Below are positions 53,492-63,335 of a DNA stretch of 64,000 nt, piece by piece. The first letter of the stretch is position 1. The number at the start of each line of letters is the position of its first letter. The notes below the pieces were generated by a model. That model made no database searches, was not told where the DNA came from, and saw only the letters and a list, made by a program, of their open reading frames with translations. The stretch spans positions 1,736,001 through 1,800,000 of the forward strand of contig JACAAK010000011.1 of the NCBI GenBank assembly GCA_025093985.1, read 5' to 3'. The DNA comes from Calvatia gigantea. Taxonomy: Eukaryota; Basidiomycota; Agaricomycetes; Agaricales; Lycoperdaceae. The position numbers were made by a program, and so were the translations under genes.

Positions 53492-54339
53492 TCAATTAAT
53501 CGGAATATCTTGCACGTCTTGCGTTTCCAAGGGTGGTCCGAGGTATATTGTGAGTGTCAAAATACCTCTTTCCATCACAACTTGCACATCTTCACGCTGC
53601 GAGAGGCAGAACCAAAAAAAAGGGGCGGAAATGGACATCAAAATCTCACTCAACTCACAGAGACTCAAGCGGGGGCAGAAGAACGGCCGGGCGAGTGGGG
53701 TGCGGACGGGGAGGACATACCTTAAGATCAGGGGGAACCGAGAACGTCCTCACAAATTCTCCGATCTTCCTCTCTCGGGCACAGGAGCCAGGGTAAAGCC
53801 TCAAAAGCTCGCTATTTGGGGCCGGGAACGTAGGTCCTGGAGTTCCACATACTTTAAGCTGTCTTACCCGGTTATGACGAGCTGTGAAGAGAGACAACTT
53901 CACATCTTTCTTTTCCACACCGGTCCTGGAGTTCCACATACTTTAAGCTGTCTTACCCGGTTATGACGAGCTGTGAAGAGAGACAACTTCACATCTTTCT
54001 TTTCCACACCGGGTAGTTCAAGCATGATAGTAAGTGTCCCCGTCTCAGGATCATAGTCTGTGTCGGCTCTGGGCATATATATCTTGCGGTCTTGTACTTG
54101 TATCGACGATAGCCACAAAAAATACACGAACAGTCAGCTCCCGGACATAGAACGAGAAGTAACGATGCACCGTACCTCGCCACAGAGCCCAAAGTCACCA
54201 TACGACCAGACGCACTCGCAGGAGAAGGCACAGCGGACGGCATCGTAGAAGTAGACACCTGCGGGACCACAGGAGTCAAATTATGATGCACAAACCTAAA
54301 AGGTCCCGGGCCCGAAACCTGCGCTTCTCTCATCGTCAT
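53492..54339 (-). CDS. Small heat-shock protein (HSP20/alpha-crystallin), disturbed by an internal duplication
   Basis: ATP-independent chaperone family. Exon 1 starts at ATG 54339 (MTMREAQVSGPGPFRFVHHN) and ends before an intron (gtacgg...tacaag, about 54173-54094). The alpha-crystallin domain follows: MPRADTDYDPETGTLTIMLELPGVEKKDVKLSL, then NRVRQLKVCGTP, RERKIGEFVRTFSVPPDLK, an intron (gtatgt...ctcgcag) and REDVQVVMERGILTLTI, ending at 53492-53494. An 89-bp tandem duplication (53834-53922 and 53923-54011) falls inside the domain. Because 89 is not a multiple of three it shifts the frame unless spliced out. A donor in one copy and a ttcacag acceptor in the next could do so, but that is speculative. 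Confidence 0.75.
53834..54011. repeat. 89-bp perfect tandem duplication within the HSP20 gene
   Basis: Two consecutive units beginning gtcctggagttccacatac and ending ttttccacaccg. They appear identical, so the duplication is very recent or artefactual. Confidence 0.85.
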
Positions 54340-54424
54340 AGGCACCGACCGGCTAGGTCCAGCAGCAGCAGCGACAGAGGAGCCTGCGCCAGGGGCCGTA
54401 CTGCCCGTGCTATGTGATCGCTGA

Positions 54425-55460
54425 TAGGGATGTAGTGCCTGATGATACTACCTCCAGACCCAAAACTACAGGAAGAAATCCTGCAACAATACCATAATGC
54501 CCTTGATATGGGACATCCAGGACAACATAGGATGATAGAACTACTCACCTGGGATTACTGGTGACTGACCATCTAAACAGATGTAAAGAAATACACTCAG
54601 GGCTACCAGGCATGCCAAAGAAACAAACCAAGAACAACACTGCTCAAATCACTACTGCACCCCCTCCCTGTGCCAAATGGCCCATGGGAGGAAATTAGCA
54701 TCGACATGATTGGACCCTTGCCAATATTGGGAGGAAAAGATGCTATACTAGTTATTGTCAACTGATTTACAAAAATGATATGACTCATAGTGACAACAGC
54801 AGATATCACATCCAAAGATGTCACACAGATCTATCAAAATGAGATATGGAAGTTACATAGACTGCTGAGGAAAGTACTCAGTGACTGCAGACCTCAGTTC
54901 ACATCAGAATTCACTAAGGAATTGTTCAAGGGACTTGGCATAGAATGCAACCTGTCAATGGTGTACCACCCACAAACTGATGGGCAGACTGAACACATTA
55001 ACAGAGAAGTGGGGACCTACATCTGACTATATTGCAACTACAACCAAAATGATTGGGCAGACTAGCTACCAATAGCAGAATTCCATTATAATGACAAACA
55101 ACATGGGAGGACAAGAGAAACACTGTTTTTCCTAAACTATGGGAGATACCCATGGAAGGGAAAGAACAGTGAAACTACAAATAATCCTGCAGCCATGGAG
55201 TTCCTGAAACACCTACAGAGCACCCAAGTTAACACCTCATCAGTACTATGATCATATCAAGAAAAGATGAAACAACAACATGACAACAGCAAGCTCCATA
55301 CCAAAACATACCAAATCAGTGATGAAGTGTGGCTCAAAAACACAAATGTCCATACTAATCAAATGTTGAAGAAGCTAGGCCAAAAACAGTATGGGCCTTT
55401 CCTTATTAAGGAAAAAATAGGAGATGCAGCATACCGGCTCGATTTGCCACTCGGATTGAA
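54425..55460 (+). mobile_element. Ty3/gypsy integrase region, degenerate
   Basis: Zinc-binding part (NALDMGHPGQHRMIELL ... YQACQRNK), integrase core (ISIDMIGPLP; SDCRPQFTSEFTKELFKGL; YHPQTDGQTEHINREVG) and C-terminal part (ISDEVWLKNTNV, KKLGQKQYGPFLIKEKIGDAAYRLDLPL) are readable in essentially one frame. The second catalytic Asp region appears as SDCRPQF. Stops are at sites expected to be Arg (CGA to TGA before FTKM, at MI-LI and at TYI-LY) and Trp (TGG to TAG in DWAD-LPIAEF). Only the integrase portion remains, abutting the HSP20 gene on the left. Confidence 0.8.
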
Positions 55461-55908
55461 TCATTCGGGCTTACGGCAACGCTCTGGAACGTTGATCCAC
55501 GCCAAGTTACGTGGAGTGTGTAGATACTCCACCTTATTGTGATTCGTACAACAATGCGCCAGTATATTGTCGTCCCCATTATCAATGATACAGTAAGTTA
55601 ACAAGTCATTTAGAACAAAAAACAATGGGGCTATCACCTTGAAACAAGTACACCCCGAGAATCTAGTTCTCGGAGTCAAAAAAACCAATCCTAAATCCAC
55701 CAACTCGGAAACCTCGAGAGCGATTCGCGGTCGGGGCCTCCGTCGTACTGCTCGCAATCGAATGACTTCCAGCGCGACTCCTCGGCATCAGAGTACCTGT
55801 CTCTGCAACCCTTCCACCGCGTTCAACATTCACACGGTGCCCGATGGAACCGCTTGCATTCCCACTACGAAGATTCCCTACTTCAGCAGGTCGACTAGCA
55901 CTTCCTCA
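55461..55908. repeat. 448-bp direct repeat, unit 1
   Basis: Starts tcattcgggcttacggc and is followed immediately by a second unit with the same start. It interrupts gypsy-derived sequence. A reading KQVHPENLVLGVKKTN is open in both units but has no recognised family. Confidence 0.85.
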
Positions 55909-56324
55909 TCATTCGGGCTTACGGCAACGCTCTGGAACGTTGATCCACGCCAAGTTACGTGGAGTGTGTAGATACTCCACCTTATTGTGATTCGTACAAC
56001 AATGCGCCAGTATATTGTCGTCCCCATTATCAATGATACAGTAAGTTAACAAGTCATTTAGAACAAAAAACAATGGGGCTATCACCTTGAAACAAGTACA
56101 CCCCGAGAATCTAGTTCTCGGAGTCAAAAAAACCAATCCTAAATCCACCAACTCGGAAACCTCGAGAGCGATTCGCGGTCGGGGCCTCCGTCGTACTGCT
56201 CGCAATCGAATGACTTCCAGCGCGACTCCTCGGCATCAGAGTACCTGTCTCTGCAACCCTTCCACCGCGTTCAACATTCACACGGTGCCCGATGGAACCG
56301 CTTGCATTCCCACTACGAAGATTC
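55909..56324. repeat. 448-bp direct repeat, unit 2 (416 bp, truncated)
   Basis: Apparently identical to unit 1 up to gaagattc and then diverges, lacking the last 32 bp. Perfect identity suggests a very recent duplication or an assembly duplicate. Confidence 0.85.
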
Positions 56325-56795
56325 ACTGTGTCTATGAAAGAGGAAGTCAATGCCCTACACCGCTTCATCAAGACTATCACACCCCTGCAGATTGTCTCAG
56401 TTTTTCAGCTGCCTGCCTACTACTGCACTGTACTGCCTGGACAAGAGCACAACCCACACTACTGGAGCTCGATAGTCAAGAACTACTGGAAGAATTTCAC
56501 TGTCACTGAGTTCCCCTACAAAGGAGTCCCAGTCCTTTGTTGTGAACTTTCACTGATCATATTGCATTCCTTACCTGTCTATATTCCTATCTCCTGTGTA
56601 CCTGTTTCAGCTATTTCCTATTGAGCGATCTCTGAGTATGACTCCAACTAACTACAATGCCATCCCTATTGGATGTTTCATGTAGTTCCCCATCCATTCA
56701 ACTGGATGTTCCTGTAGTATTTAAGTGTACATACATACTCCTATATTCGGTATGCTTAACTACTTAGTTCCTCTCCCCTTACTCGCCCTCAAGTC
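56325..56795 (+). mobile_element. Possible LTR or 3' debris of a gypsy element
   Basis: AT-rich non-coding sequence with a TATA-like tagtatttaag near 56717 and a purine-rich stretch before 56880, placed between integrase debris and the CCDC6-like gene. It has LTR-like character, but no partner LTR is in the window. Confidence 0.3.
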
Positions 56796-57524
56796 TTAGC
56801 CTAAGTTGCAACCTGAGGTTAACGGTGGGTGGTGGATCACTGAGGTTGGTGAACCTGCGCTCGATAACGAGCCAGGGCGAATATGTGTGGGCTGGGACAA
56901 AGGGCCAGATGAGTGGCCAATGAGGTCGTCCACAGACAGACCCGACTAACATGGGAGAATTAGCGATTAAGTAGTGGTCATTAGAAGAAAGAAGTATGTA
57001 CCCGTCGCCTGTGGTCTATAAGCTCTTCACGATAAATCTCGTTCAGACGGGTAACACGAATATAATTCGTCTCCGCAGTGACAAGCCTACTCCTCAACTG
57101 TTCGTTCTCCCTTCTGAGCGCCTCCAACATTGTCTCAAAAGTCGGATCTGCAGGGTCGGAGGGGGAGCGGATGCCAAACCTCGTCTCAGGAGATATGCTC
57201 ATGCTTACACTCCCAGAACCACCCCCATCCTGCTGCTGTTGTTGTTGCTGGGCCAACCTCAATGCCATGAGCTCGCGTGAAAGCCGATTCACATGAGACT
57301 CTGACTCGGCTTCGAGCGTATTTTCGAGGTCAATCTTCTCCTCTCGCAGCTGGAACCAAGCTCAGCACGATAAGCGCACAAGCAAAAAACTGACCAACCT
57401 TCTCGAGCTTGCGAGACAGTAAGTTTATGATACGTTCCTCTTCAGCCTCATACGCATTGATGAGTTCCTCCTGACGACTGGTAGAGCTGGTCGAGAGGCG
57501 ATGAATAGGAGGCGAAAGAGACAT
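56796..57524 (-). CDS. CCDC6-like coiled-coil protein (DUF2046 family)
   Basis: Three exons: 57524-57399, 57349-57002 and 56945-56796, joined by gttggt...ttccag and gtacat...gttag, about 207 residues. The sequence RKLEK joined to LREEKIDLENTLE...HVNRLSREL closely resembles the repeated heptads of human CCDC6 (REKIDLENTLEQEQE). A Q7 run and GGGSGSVSMSIS linker follow, then a second coiled coil (MLEALRRENEQLRSRLV, RLNEIYREELIDHRRR), then SGLSVDDLIGHSS in the last exon. Animal CCDC6 is a cytoplasmic/nuclear scaffold; the fungal role is unknown. The C-terminus ends soon after, next to retroelement debris. Relatives usually have a longer Ser/Pro-rich tail, so the 3' end may have been replaced. Confidence 0.78.
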
Positions 57525-57999
57525 CGCGGGTTGGTTCAGAGTGGTGCAACAAAGGAAAACAGGACAAGGAAGCTTGAAGTTAGTACTGTTATGTCCAAGT
57601 TGTCGGTTTAGGCCAGGAGAATTTTTACGTGGAACAGGACAAGTTTGGGCCGTCTAATGATTAACCGCGTATAGTGATCCAGTTACCCGAAATTCCGGTG
57701 GCGGATGTCAGGACAACCGTGTGGCCCTGCCCCACAGGCACGCAACAAATCTTTGTCAGACCCCTTCCCGTCTACAAAGTATCACGAGTACAAAGAATAT
57801 ACTTATAGTGGACCTCCATAGAACTCGGACTCTTACACAACGCTCAGCGCTCAAACATAAACAGAACTGACATCGGGTATGATGTAGGTCCTATGTATTA
57901 AATACTAAAGGCCACTATCCATTTGATTGAGTCAAAGTACAATTGTGAATTACGTGAACAGATGCAATTTCCTCCTCTCACAAATTACCACGACAATAC
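57525..57999. other. Intergenic stretch
   Basis: Divergent-to-tandem spacer between the coiled-coil gene and the F-box/LRR-like gene. No exon recognised. Confidence 0.4.
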
Positions 58000-59360
58000 T
58001 TATGGGGTTTCTCCGCCATCAAACCGGACCGAAAGACTTGGTTCCAAATCATGAAATATCCCCTCTCGCAGGACTTGTTCGATCCCTTCGTGCTGGTACT
58101 TGGAGCATCTTTGAACAATCAAAGCCAACTGTTTTCCCTGATCAAGGCGGTCGACCCCGCCAGAACCTCGGGACCATCCTCGCCCCTTCGCCAGGATCTC
58201 AGGGATCCTTCCCCAGTCAAACTTCCTGAACAACACTACTTCCGGAATCCCAAAGAACGCGAGCATATGCCGGACATGCGGATCGACTTCAATCATTAAG
58301 GTAATATCCCGCAAATGTTCGCCATCAGCGCAATTCATCATCTTGTCCAAAATTATTTCGAGCGCTGTTCGCTGTATCAGATTTGATGGCCCAATCTGGA
58401 AACCGTCAATGTGAATGGACCGGAGGTTAATGCAAGGGCCCAGGTCCAGGGACTCCAAGACGTCCGTATCTGCTTCTGCCAATTAACAATTAACAATTCA
58501 CTCCAGGTAAAAAAAAACCCAAAAGAGATACAGTTTCGACACTTACCACCATCTCCCGGTAAAATGATATGCAGGTTCTCAATGCCTGACCCCACCTTCT
58601 CAACAAACTTCTTCAATAGATGTACATCACACGGACTCCCTCCATCCCAGAACCCCCTACGACTGCTTCCGATCCTCAGGGTCCTAACACACGGCACCGG
58701 ATTCTGGACCATCATCCAACGTACGACCCCAAACTGGTCCCAGTCTCCGATATCTAGCGAGACCCTCATCCCTCCAGCATTCCTCGCTTGAGACTCAATC
58801 GCCGCCCACGACGGAACAGGTATCTGCCATTCCAAAGGCGCCGCTTTCGCCATTGATGATAATCTCACCACGGAAAGTTCCTCAAGCTCCGGAAGGCCAC
58901 AAACCCAACCCACCACCACGTCCGAGATCTCAAATACCCCACTCTCTATCTCCACCTTTCTAACACCCTTCAACTCGTCCATGAATTTCCAAAATCCAAC
59001 AATACCTCTCGGAGGGATTCCTTCCAATTGGACATAACGGATTCCTTGTAACATCTCCATCACCCCTCGCGAGACCACCGGCACAGGTTCACCTCCATCA
59101 ACATGTCTCAAGCACTCCGGTTTCTGCTTGAATCGTAATCCCCGCAAAGCCGGCGTTACGGTTGATGATGGATTATTAATGATGTCCAGAAGTGTGCCGA
59201 GTTTTCCATATTCGACGGTGACAGTGGAGAACATTGCGTAGCGGCATGAAGGAAGGAGTATCCATCCTACGAGACTACACGCACTTAGCGTGCGGTGGTC
59301 GTCACCCAATAGTCTGACGATATGGTCAATCGTTTCCCGAGGCAAATCAAGTAGTGACAT
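58000..59360 (-). CDS. F-box protein with LRR-like C-terminal region
   Basis: ATG at 59360 opens with an F-box: MSLLDLPRETIDHIVRLL, then RTLSACSLVGWILLPSCRYAMF. A long region follows with leucine-spaced segments (VRYVQLEGIPP, VRKVEIESGVFEISD, LPELEELSVVRLSSM, CVRTLRIGSS, LHIILPGDG). One intron (gtaagt...ggcag, about 58480-58555) joins GDGG to EADTDVLESLDLGPCINLRSIHIDGF. The frame is then open to RFDGGETP and a stop at 58000-58002. It is a typical member of the large basidiomycete F-box/LRR family and unrelated in its C-terminus to the F-box copies at 13-33 kb. Likely a substrate adaptor of an SCF ligase; target unknown. Confidence 0.85.
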
Positions 59361-59949
59361 TGTTTCCTATCTCGTGGGATGGTGTGAGCATCAGATTTTG
59401 ATTATATATTCATTGGACAGAGGGCCAAACATGCAATTGTCTACTCACCTCAAGTGTGCAATCACTGGGAGGAAAGACGGGGATTCCGAGTCGGGGAACG
59501 GGCAATGCTTTATATGCCACTAAGCTAAGTAGTTTGTCCTTTCAGGGGTAAAGCGGGGCGTGTGCGTGCGTGTCGTCACACCCGGGCATGTTGATTTGCT
59601 AATTCCGTCGTGGGGGCGTTTCATAATAATATACTTATCACGAGAGAGGGAACGTAGCAAATTTAGGATATTTGGAAGCACACGCGATGACGACCGAACG
59701 CCCCAAAGAAAAACTCCATCTCGGCACCAGTGCCATCTTACCCATCCCTCAACGACTTAAGTAACAATGGGACATCCACTGTCACGTCTAGATCAATCAA
59801 CGTCTGAGAGGTTCCTGTGATTGGTTACTTATTGCAGTGGACTAGTGGTGGCTTGATGCTGACTCTTCAGAGTGGGTGGCATGGGCCGAGTGAGACCATA
59901 TATAGACGAGTCCTTACAAACAACGAGCCGAAGAAGAGATGGAGATTAA
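59361..59949. other. Intergenic stretch between F-box/LRR and ChAPs genes
   Basis: Upstream region of the F-box gene and 3' flank of the ChAPs gene. No exon recognised. Confidence 0.4.
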
Positions 59950-62801
59950 TCAGAAATCATAACCTTCAATCTTGAACACTTTCCCATATTCTAAGTAACT
60001 CTCCATAATCTTCATAATGGGTTCTGGGAGTCCCATACTCATCACAGTAAACTTGATCTTCGCATGACCGTGCAACTGCCCTAGCTTGAAGAATGAAGAA
60101 GCGATGTGCGTGGGGTACTGTGAGTGAGTGGGTCATCAGAACTCTGACCAAAAGAAAAAAGAAAACGGAAAAAAGATATTACGAACCGTCATCTCTGTAT
60201 ATTCAGCATACTGATAAGCGGCAACGCGGATGGCGGTTTGAATCGTTCGTTGGATGTCGCTTTCTTCCGCATACATTTGCATGAGTTTCAGCCACGGCTT
60301 GACAGAGTATCGCGGGGTATCCAGGCACCGTTGGTAGGCCTCTTTCGCTTCCTCACGATGGTGTAAACGCATTCCTAGGTCGCCAAGAATCTCCCACTCC
60401 AGACCCGTCTTGCGGTAAGCCACATGTTGAGTTTTGAAATGCGCAACTTCTGCGCGGAATATGGTCCAGACCCTAAGATCCTAAGGCGTGATATCAACAA
60501 CAGATACTTTACACGTACAGAGATATCCACTCACTTCATAAAGCACCATGAACAAATTATCCAACCAGCGCTCACACAATCGTTTATTGCTGAAGGAAAA
60601 AGGTTCCTGATTAGGACTCGGCGAAGGATCCGAAGCATCTTTCTCTTCGCCCGCAGCAGCTTGAGCAGGCTTCTCTGGACCCTGGACTTCCTGACTTCCG
60701 TTCTCCTGGGCCTCGCCATTGTCAGCAGAATGACCAACGAGTGTCTCCTCCCGAGTTGCGCGATCGGACTCTGTCGAAACTCTGATGGTAGGAATAGGTA
60801 TCGGGCCATCACTTCCATCAGCCGCACCAACACCAACACCAACAGCCGAAGAAGAACCCTTCGGACTAGCCGGGGACAACATCCCTCGAGTTGAAGCATT
60901 ATCATCATCATCTGCCGAAGGACGCACGGTCCCATCTTCGTGAATCACAATTCTACTAGCATCACCTTCTACAGCAGTAGTGTTCTTACCGTGTCCATTG
61001 GCAGTTGCAGTGGTGGAGGTGACTTTTTGGATGTCAGCTTGCGCTTTTTGCATGCGGTATTCTTCTTCCATGACGAAAACGCTGCTCCGTGTTTTGAGGA
61101 GCTCGTCCCAGCCGATCTGGGAGACGAGGCGAGTGAGAAGGGCGTAGGCCCGAACCCAGGTGCCACGAAGACCGGGAGCAGGGAGTCGTTGGAGCGCAGG
61201 GTCGGCCTAGATGTAATAGTCAGGGGCGGGCCTGGGAGTTCAGCCAAGTGGGAGGAACTGACCTCGTCATCTTCTGTCTTTATTTTTTCTGGTAGAATTT
61301 CTCCGATGGCACGATGGAAGGGAAGGTGGATTTTGGAGGGAGCAAGAGGACGATGCATATCTCGGCCATTGAACGTGAACATAGGACAAGAGTTGAGAGT
61401 GAGGAGAGCCTAGATAAAAAGTTAAAGCAGCACAGTAGATAAGCATTTGAAGATTCGTGCATACCGATTCGAACTGCCCAAGGTCAATGTACAACTCGGT
61501 CAGCTTTTCCCAAGTGACGAACTCGCTAGGTGCACAGTTGACTGCTTGACGCGCCAATTTCAGAGCCCATTCTAGTTTACCCTTCGAGCGCAGGAAGTCG
61601 CATTGAACGTGAAGAAGGGTAGTGAGATTGGGGCGTCTGTTTCATCGCTGACGCCATGATTTGCACAGCTTTGACCTCCTCATCTGCTCTCGTTAGCGCT
61701 GGAGGAGTTGAACAGAGAGATTGCCGTACTCATTCCAATATACTGCCCTCGCTAGCAGTGATGAGACCTCAGGTTCCCGTGCAGCAATCTTCTCGAAGAG
61801 ATTGGCTGCGGGCTGGTACCGTCCGCTATCTCCGAAGTATTTCATGATACCGGCGGTAAGATGATTCGAAACTATGCTCGCGACTTGGATCTCAGGATCA
61901 GAGCCAACTTGCCAGCCTGGAATACGCCCTCAGAATATGTATAAGTTCATGTATGTGGTGCTTCACCTTTGTCAAAAAGTGCTTCGGCTGCTTGTAGGAA
62001 GCGCAGTTCGCCCTCAGGGGTTGTTAGGGGATCAAGTTTGCGATAAGCTTCCAGGTAGTAATTTGGGTCATCGGAGTAGAGAATGGCTCGCAGGAGGGAG
62101 GAAATGTAGGTTTCCTGCCAGATTTCGGGGGTTGCGTCGTGTCTAACGTGGCTTCTTAATGTACGCCTGGGATTGAGTAGATTGGCACACACCTCTCGCC
62201 GCGCAGGTCAATTACATATGGATGCACGCCTCCAGGAATCTTGACATCGACGCGAACATCGACACGCGAGAAAGCGTTGAAGCAGCTGTGCCCGAAGTGA
62301 GTTGTTGATGGGACATGGAGATGGCGTCGTGGCATACCAGAAGCAGCCATTTCGAACTTTCCAGGCAGCAGGTTTAGAAAACCATGCGATATTATCCTCA
62401 ATTGAGTAGGTGAGGGAGTTGATGTAAGCGGCCAATGATGCAGACGACGAAGCGTCGACGCCAGACACGAAGTGGTATGAGCCAAGCTGTTTCGCTGTGT
62501 CACTGCCAGACCGTGTAACCCAGAAATAAGAGCGTACCTCTCGCTGCCCACTTTTTCCAGTACTTTTTACAACGTAGCACAAGTCTGGTGGTCCAAGTTC
62601 ACGAAATGTCGCTTGAAAGCGCGCGTCAGACTATAGCAACACCGTCACTATGCGAATATGCTCCTCACCTAAAGATTCCGTCCGTGCTGTTAGCGCTTCC
62701 CCGAGCTCTACCTGGAAGTTGTGTGAGAACGAGCGGCAGAGCTACAAATGAATACGTACTTCGAATAGCTCTGGGACGTCCTTAAACGTCGCCTCCGCCA
62801 T
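59950..62801 (-). CDS. ChAPs family exomer subunit (Chs5-Arf1-binding protein, BCH1/BUD7/CHS6-like)
   Basis: Exomer cargo-adaptor subunit for transport from the trans-Golgi to the plasma membrane, for example of chitin synthases in yeast. It starts at ATG 62801 (MAEATFKDVPELFE). Exons join cleanly: DLCYVVKSTGKSGQRE, YHFVSGVDASSSASLAAYINSL, AWFSKPAAWKVRNGCF, CFNAFSRVDVRVDVKIPGG, HPYVIDLRGER. TPR-like blocks then follow: EIWQETYISSLLRAILYSDD, ARQAVNCAPSEFVTWEKLTELYID, GLEWEILGDLGMRLHHREEAKEAYQRCL, KPWLKLMQMYAEESDIQR. It ends at the conserved LEYGKVFKIEGYDF and a stop at 59950-59952. A Ser/Gly/Ala/Glu-rich insert of about 130 residues (61030-60600) before the last TPR block is low-complexity. 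No frameshifts seen. Confidence 0.9.
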
Positions 62802-63061
62802 CGATGGCGACTTTAGTGCTCGGCTGAGGGTTTGTTTTGACAGTTGTTTGCCTAACCGCGTTTGTCACCTCTGAAGATCTCAGGTCCAAACAAATGATGG
62901 AGCGACAAGACTTGCAAGACAGGCCACAAAACGACTGCTCTTTTCGCGAGCTGAGGATCTGGGAATTTAGTCAACGTAGAGAAACATACAACACCGGCAG
63001 CGGAAAAACCGACAGAATATCATTAATTTTCATATGCCCATCATTCTGGCCTCTATCGCCT

Positions 63062-63134
63062 GGTTGAATGGTCTAGTGGTTATGATTTCTGTCTCACACA
63101 CAGGAGGTCCCCGGTTCGACCCCGGGTTCAACCA
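63062..63134 (+). tRNA. tRNA-Val (anticodon CAC), intronless
   Basis: 73-nt cloverleaf. The acceptor stem GGTTGAA pairs with TTCAACC. D-arm GTC/GAT; anticodon stem TCTGT/ACAGG with loop CTCACAC giving anticodon CAC (reads GUG). Variable loop AGGTC; T-stem CCCGG/CCGGG with loop TTCGACC (B box GGTTCGACCCC). The discriminator is A with no encoded CCA. A T5 run at 63137-63141 is the Pol III terminator. Confidence 0.95.
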
Positions 63135-63136
63135 AA

Positions 63137-63141
63137 TTTTT
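63137..63141 (+). terminator. RNA polymerase III terminator of tRNA-Val
   Basis: Five consecutive T residues three bases behind the discriminator base. Confidence 0.8.
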
Positions 63142-63294
63142 GAGGGGCCACCCCAATAATTTTGTGGATGGCTGTGCACGTGCCAGCCCTCACCCTGGCT
63201 GTCCATTGATGCCACGAAAGCTCCTAACAAAAATCAAGTGGACAGCTGCCCCGCACCGTTGTTAACTACAACATACCTTGACTGGGACTGGGTT

Positions 63295-63335
63295 CCTTTC
63301 TCTTTTTTTCCTTCTTCTCTCTTTCTCTTTACACT
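63295..63335 (+). promoter_or_regulatory. CT-rich leader directly upstream of the NIPA-like gene
   Basis: A pyrimidine tract (tttctcttttttttc... ctctttctctttaca) ends right at the ATG. Such CT blocks are common near transcription starts of well-expressed genes in filamentous fungi. Confidence 0.4.

Noticed and set aside
53397..53966. 189-codon plus-strand frame
   Set aside because: Antisense to the HSP20 exons; its length is partly due to the 89-bp duplication.
55461..56324. 448-bp units as a pair of LTRs
   Set aside because: They are directly adjacent with nothing between them, lack TG...CA ends, and the second is truncated.
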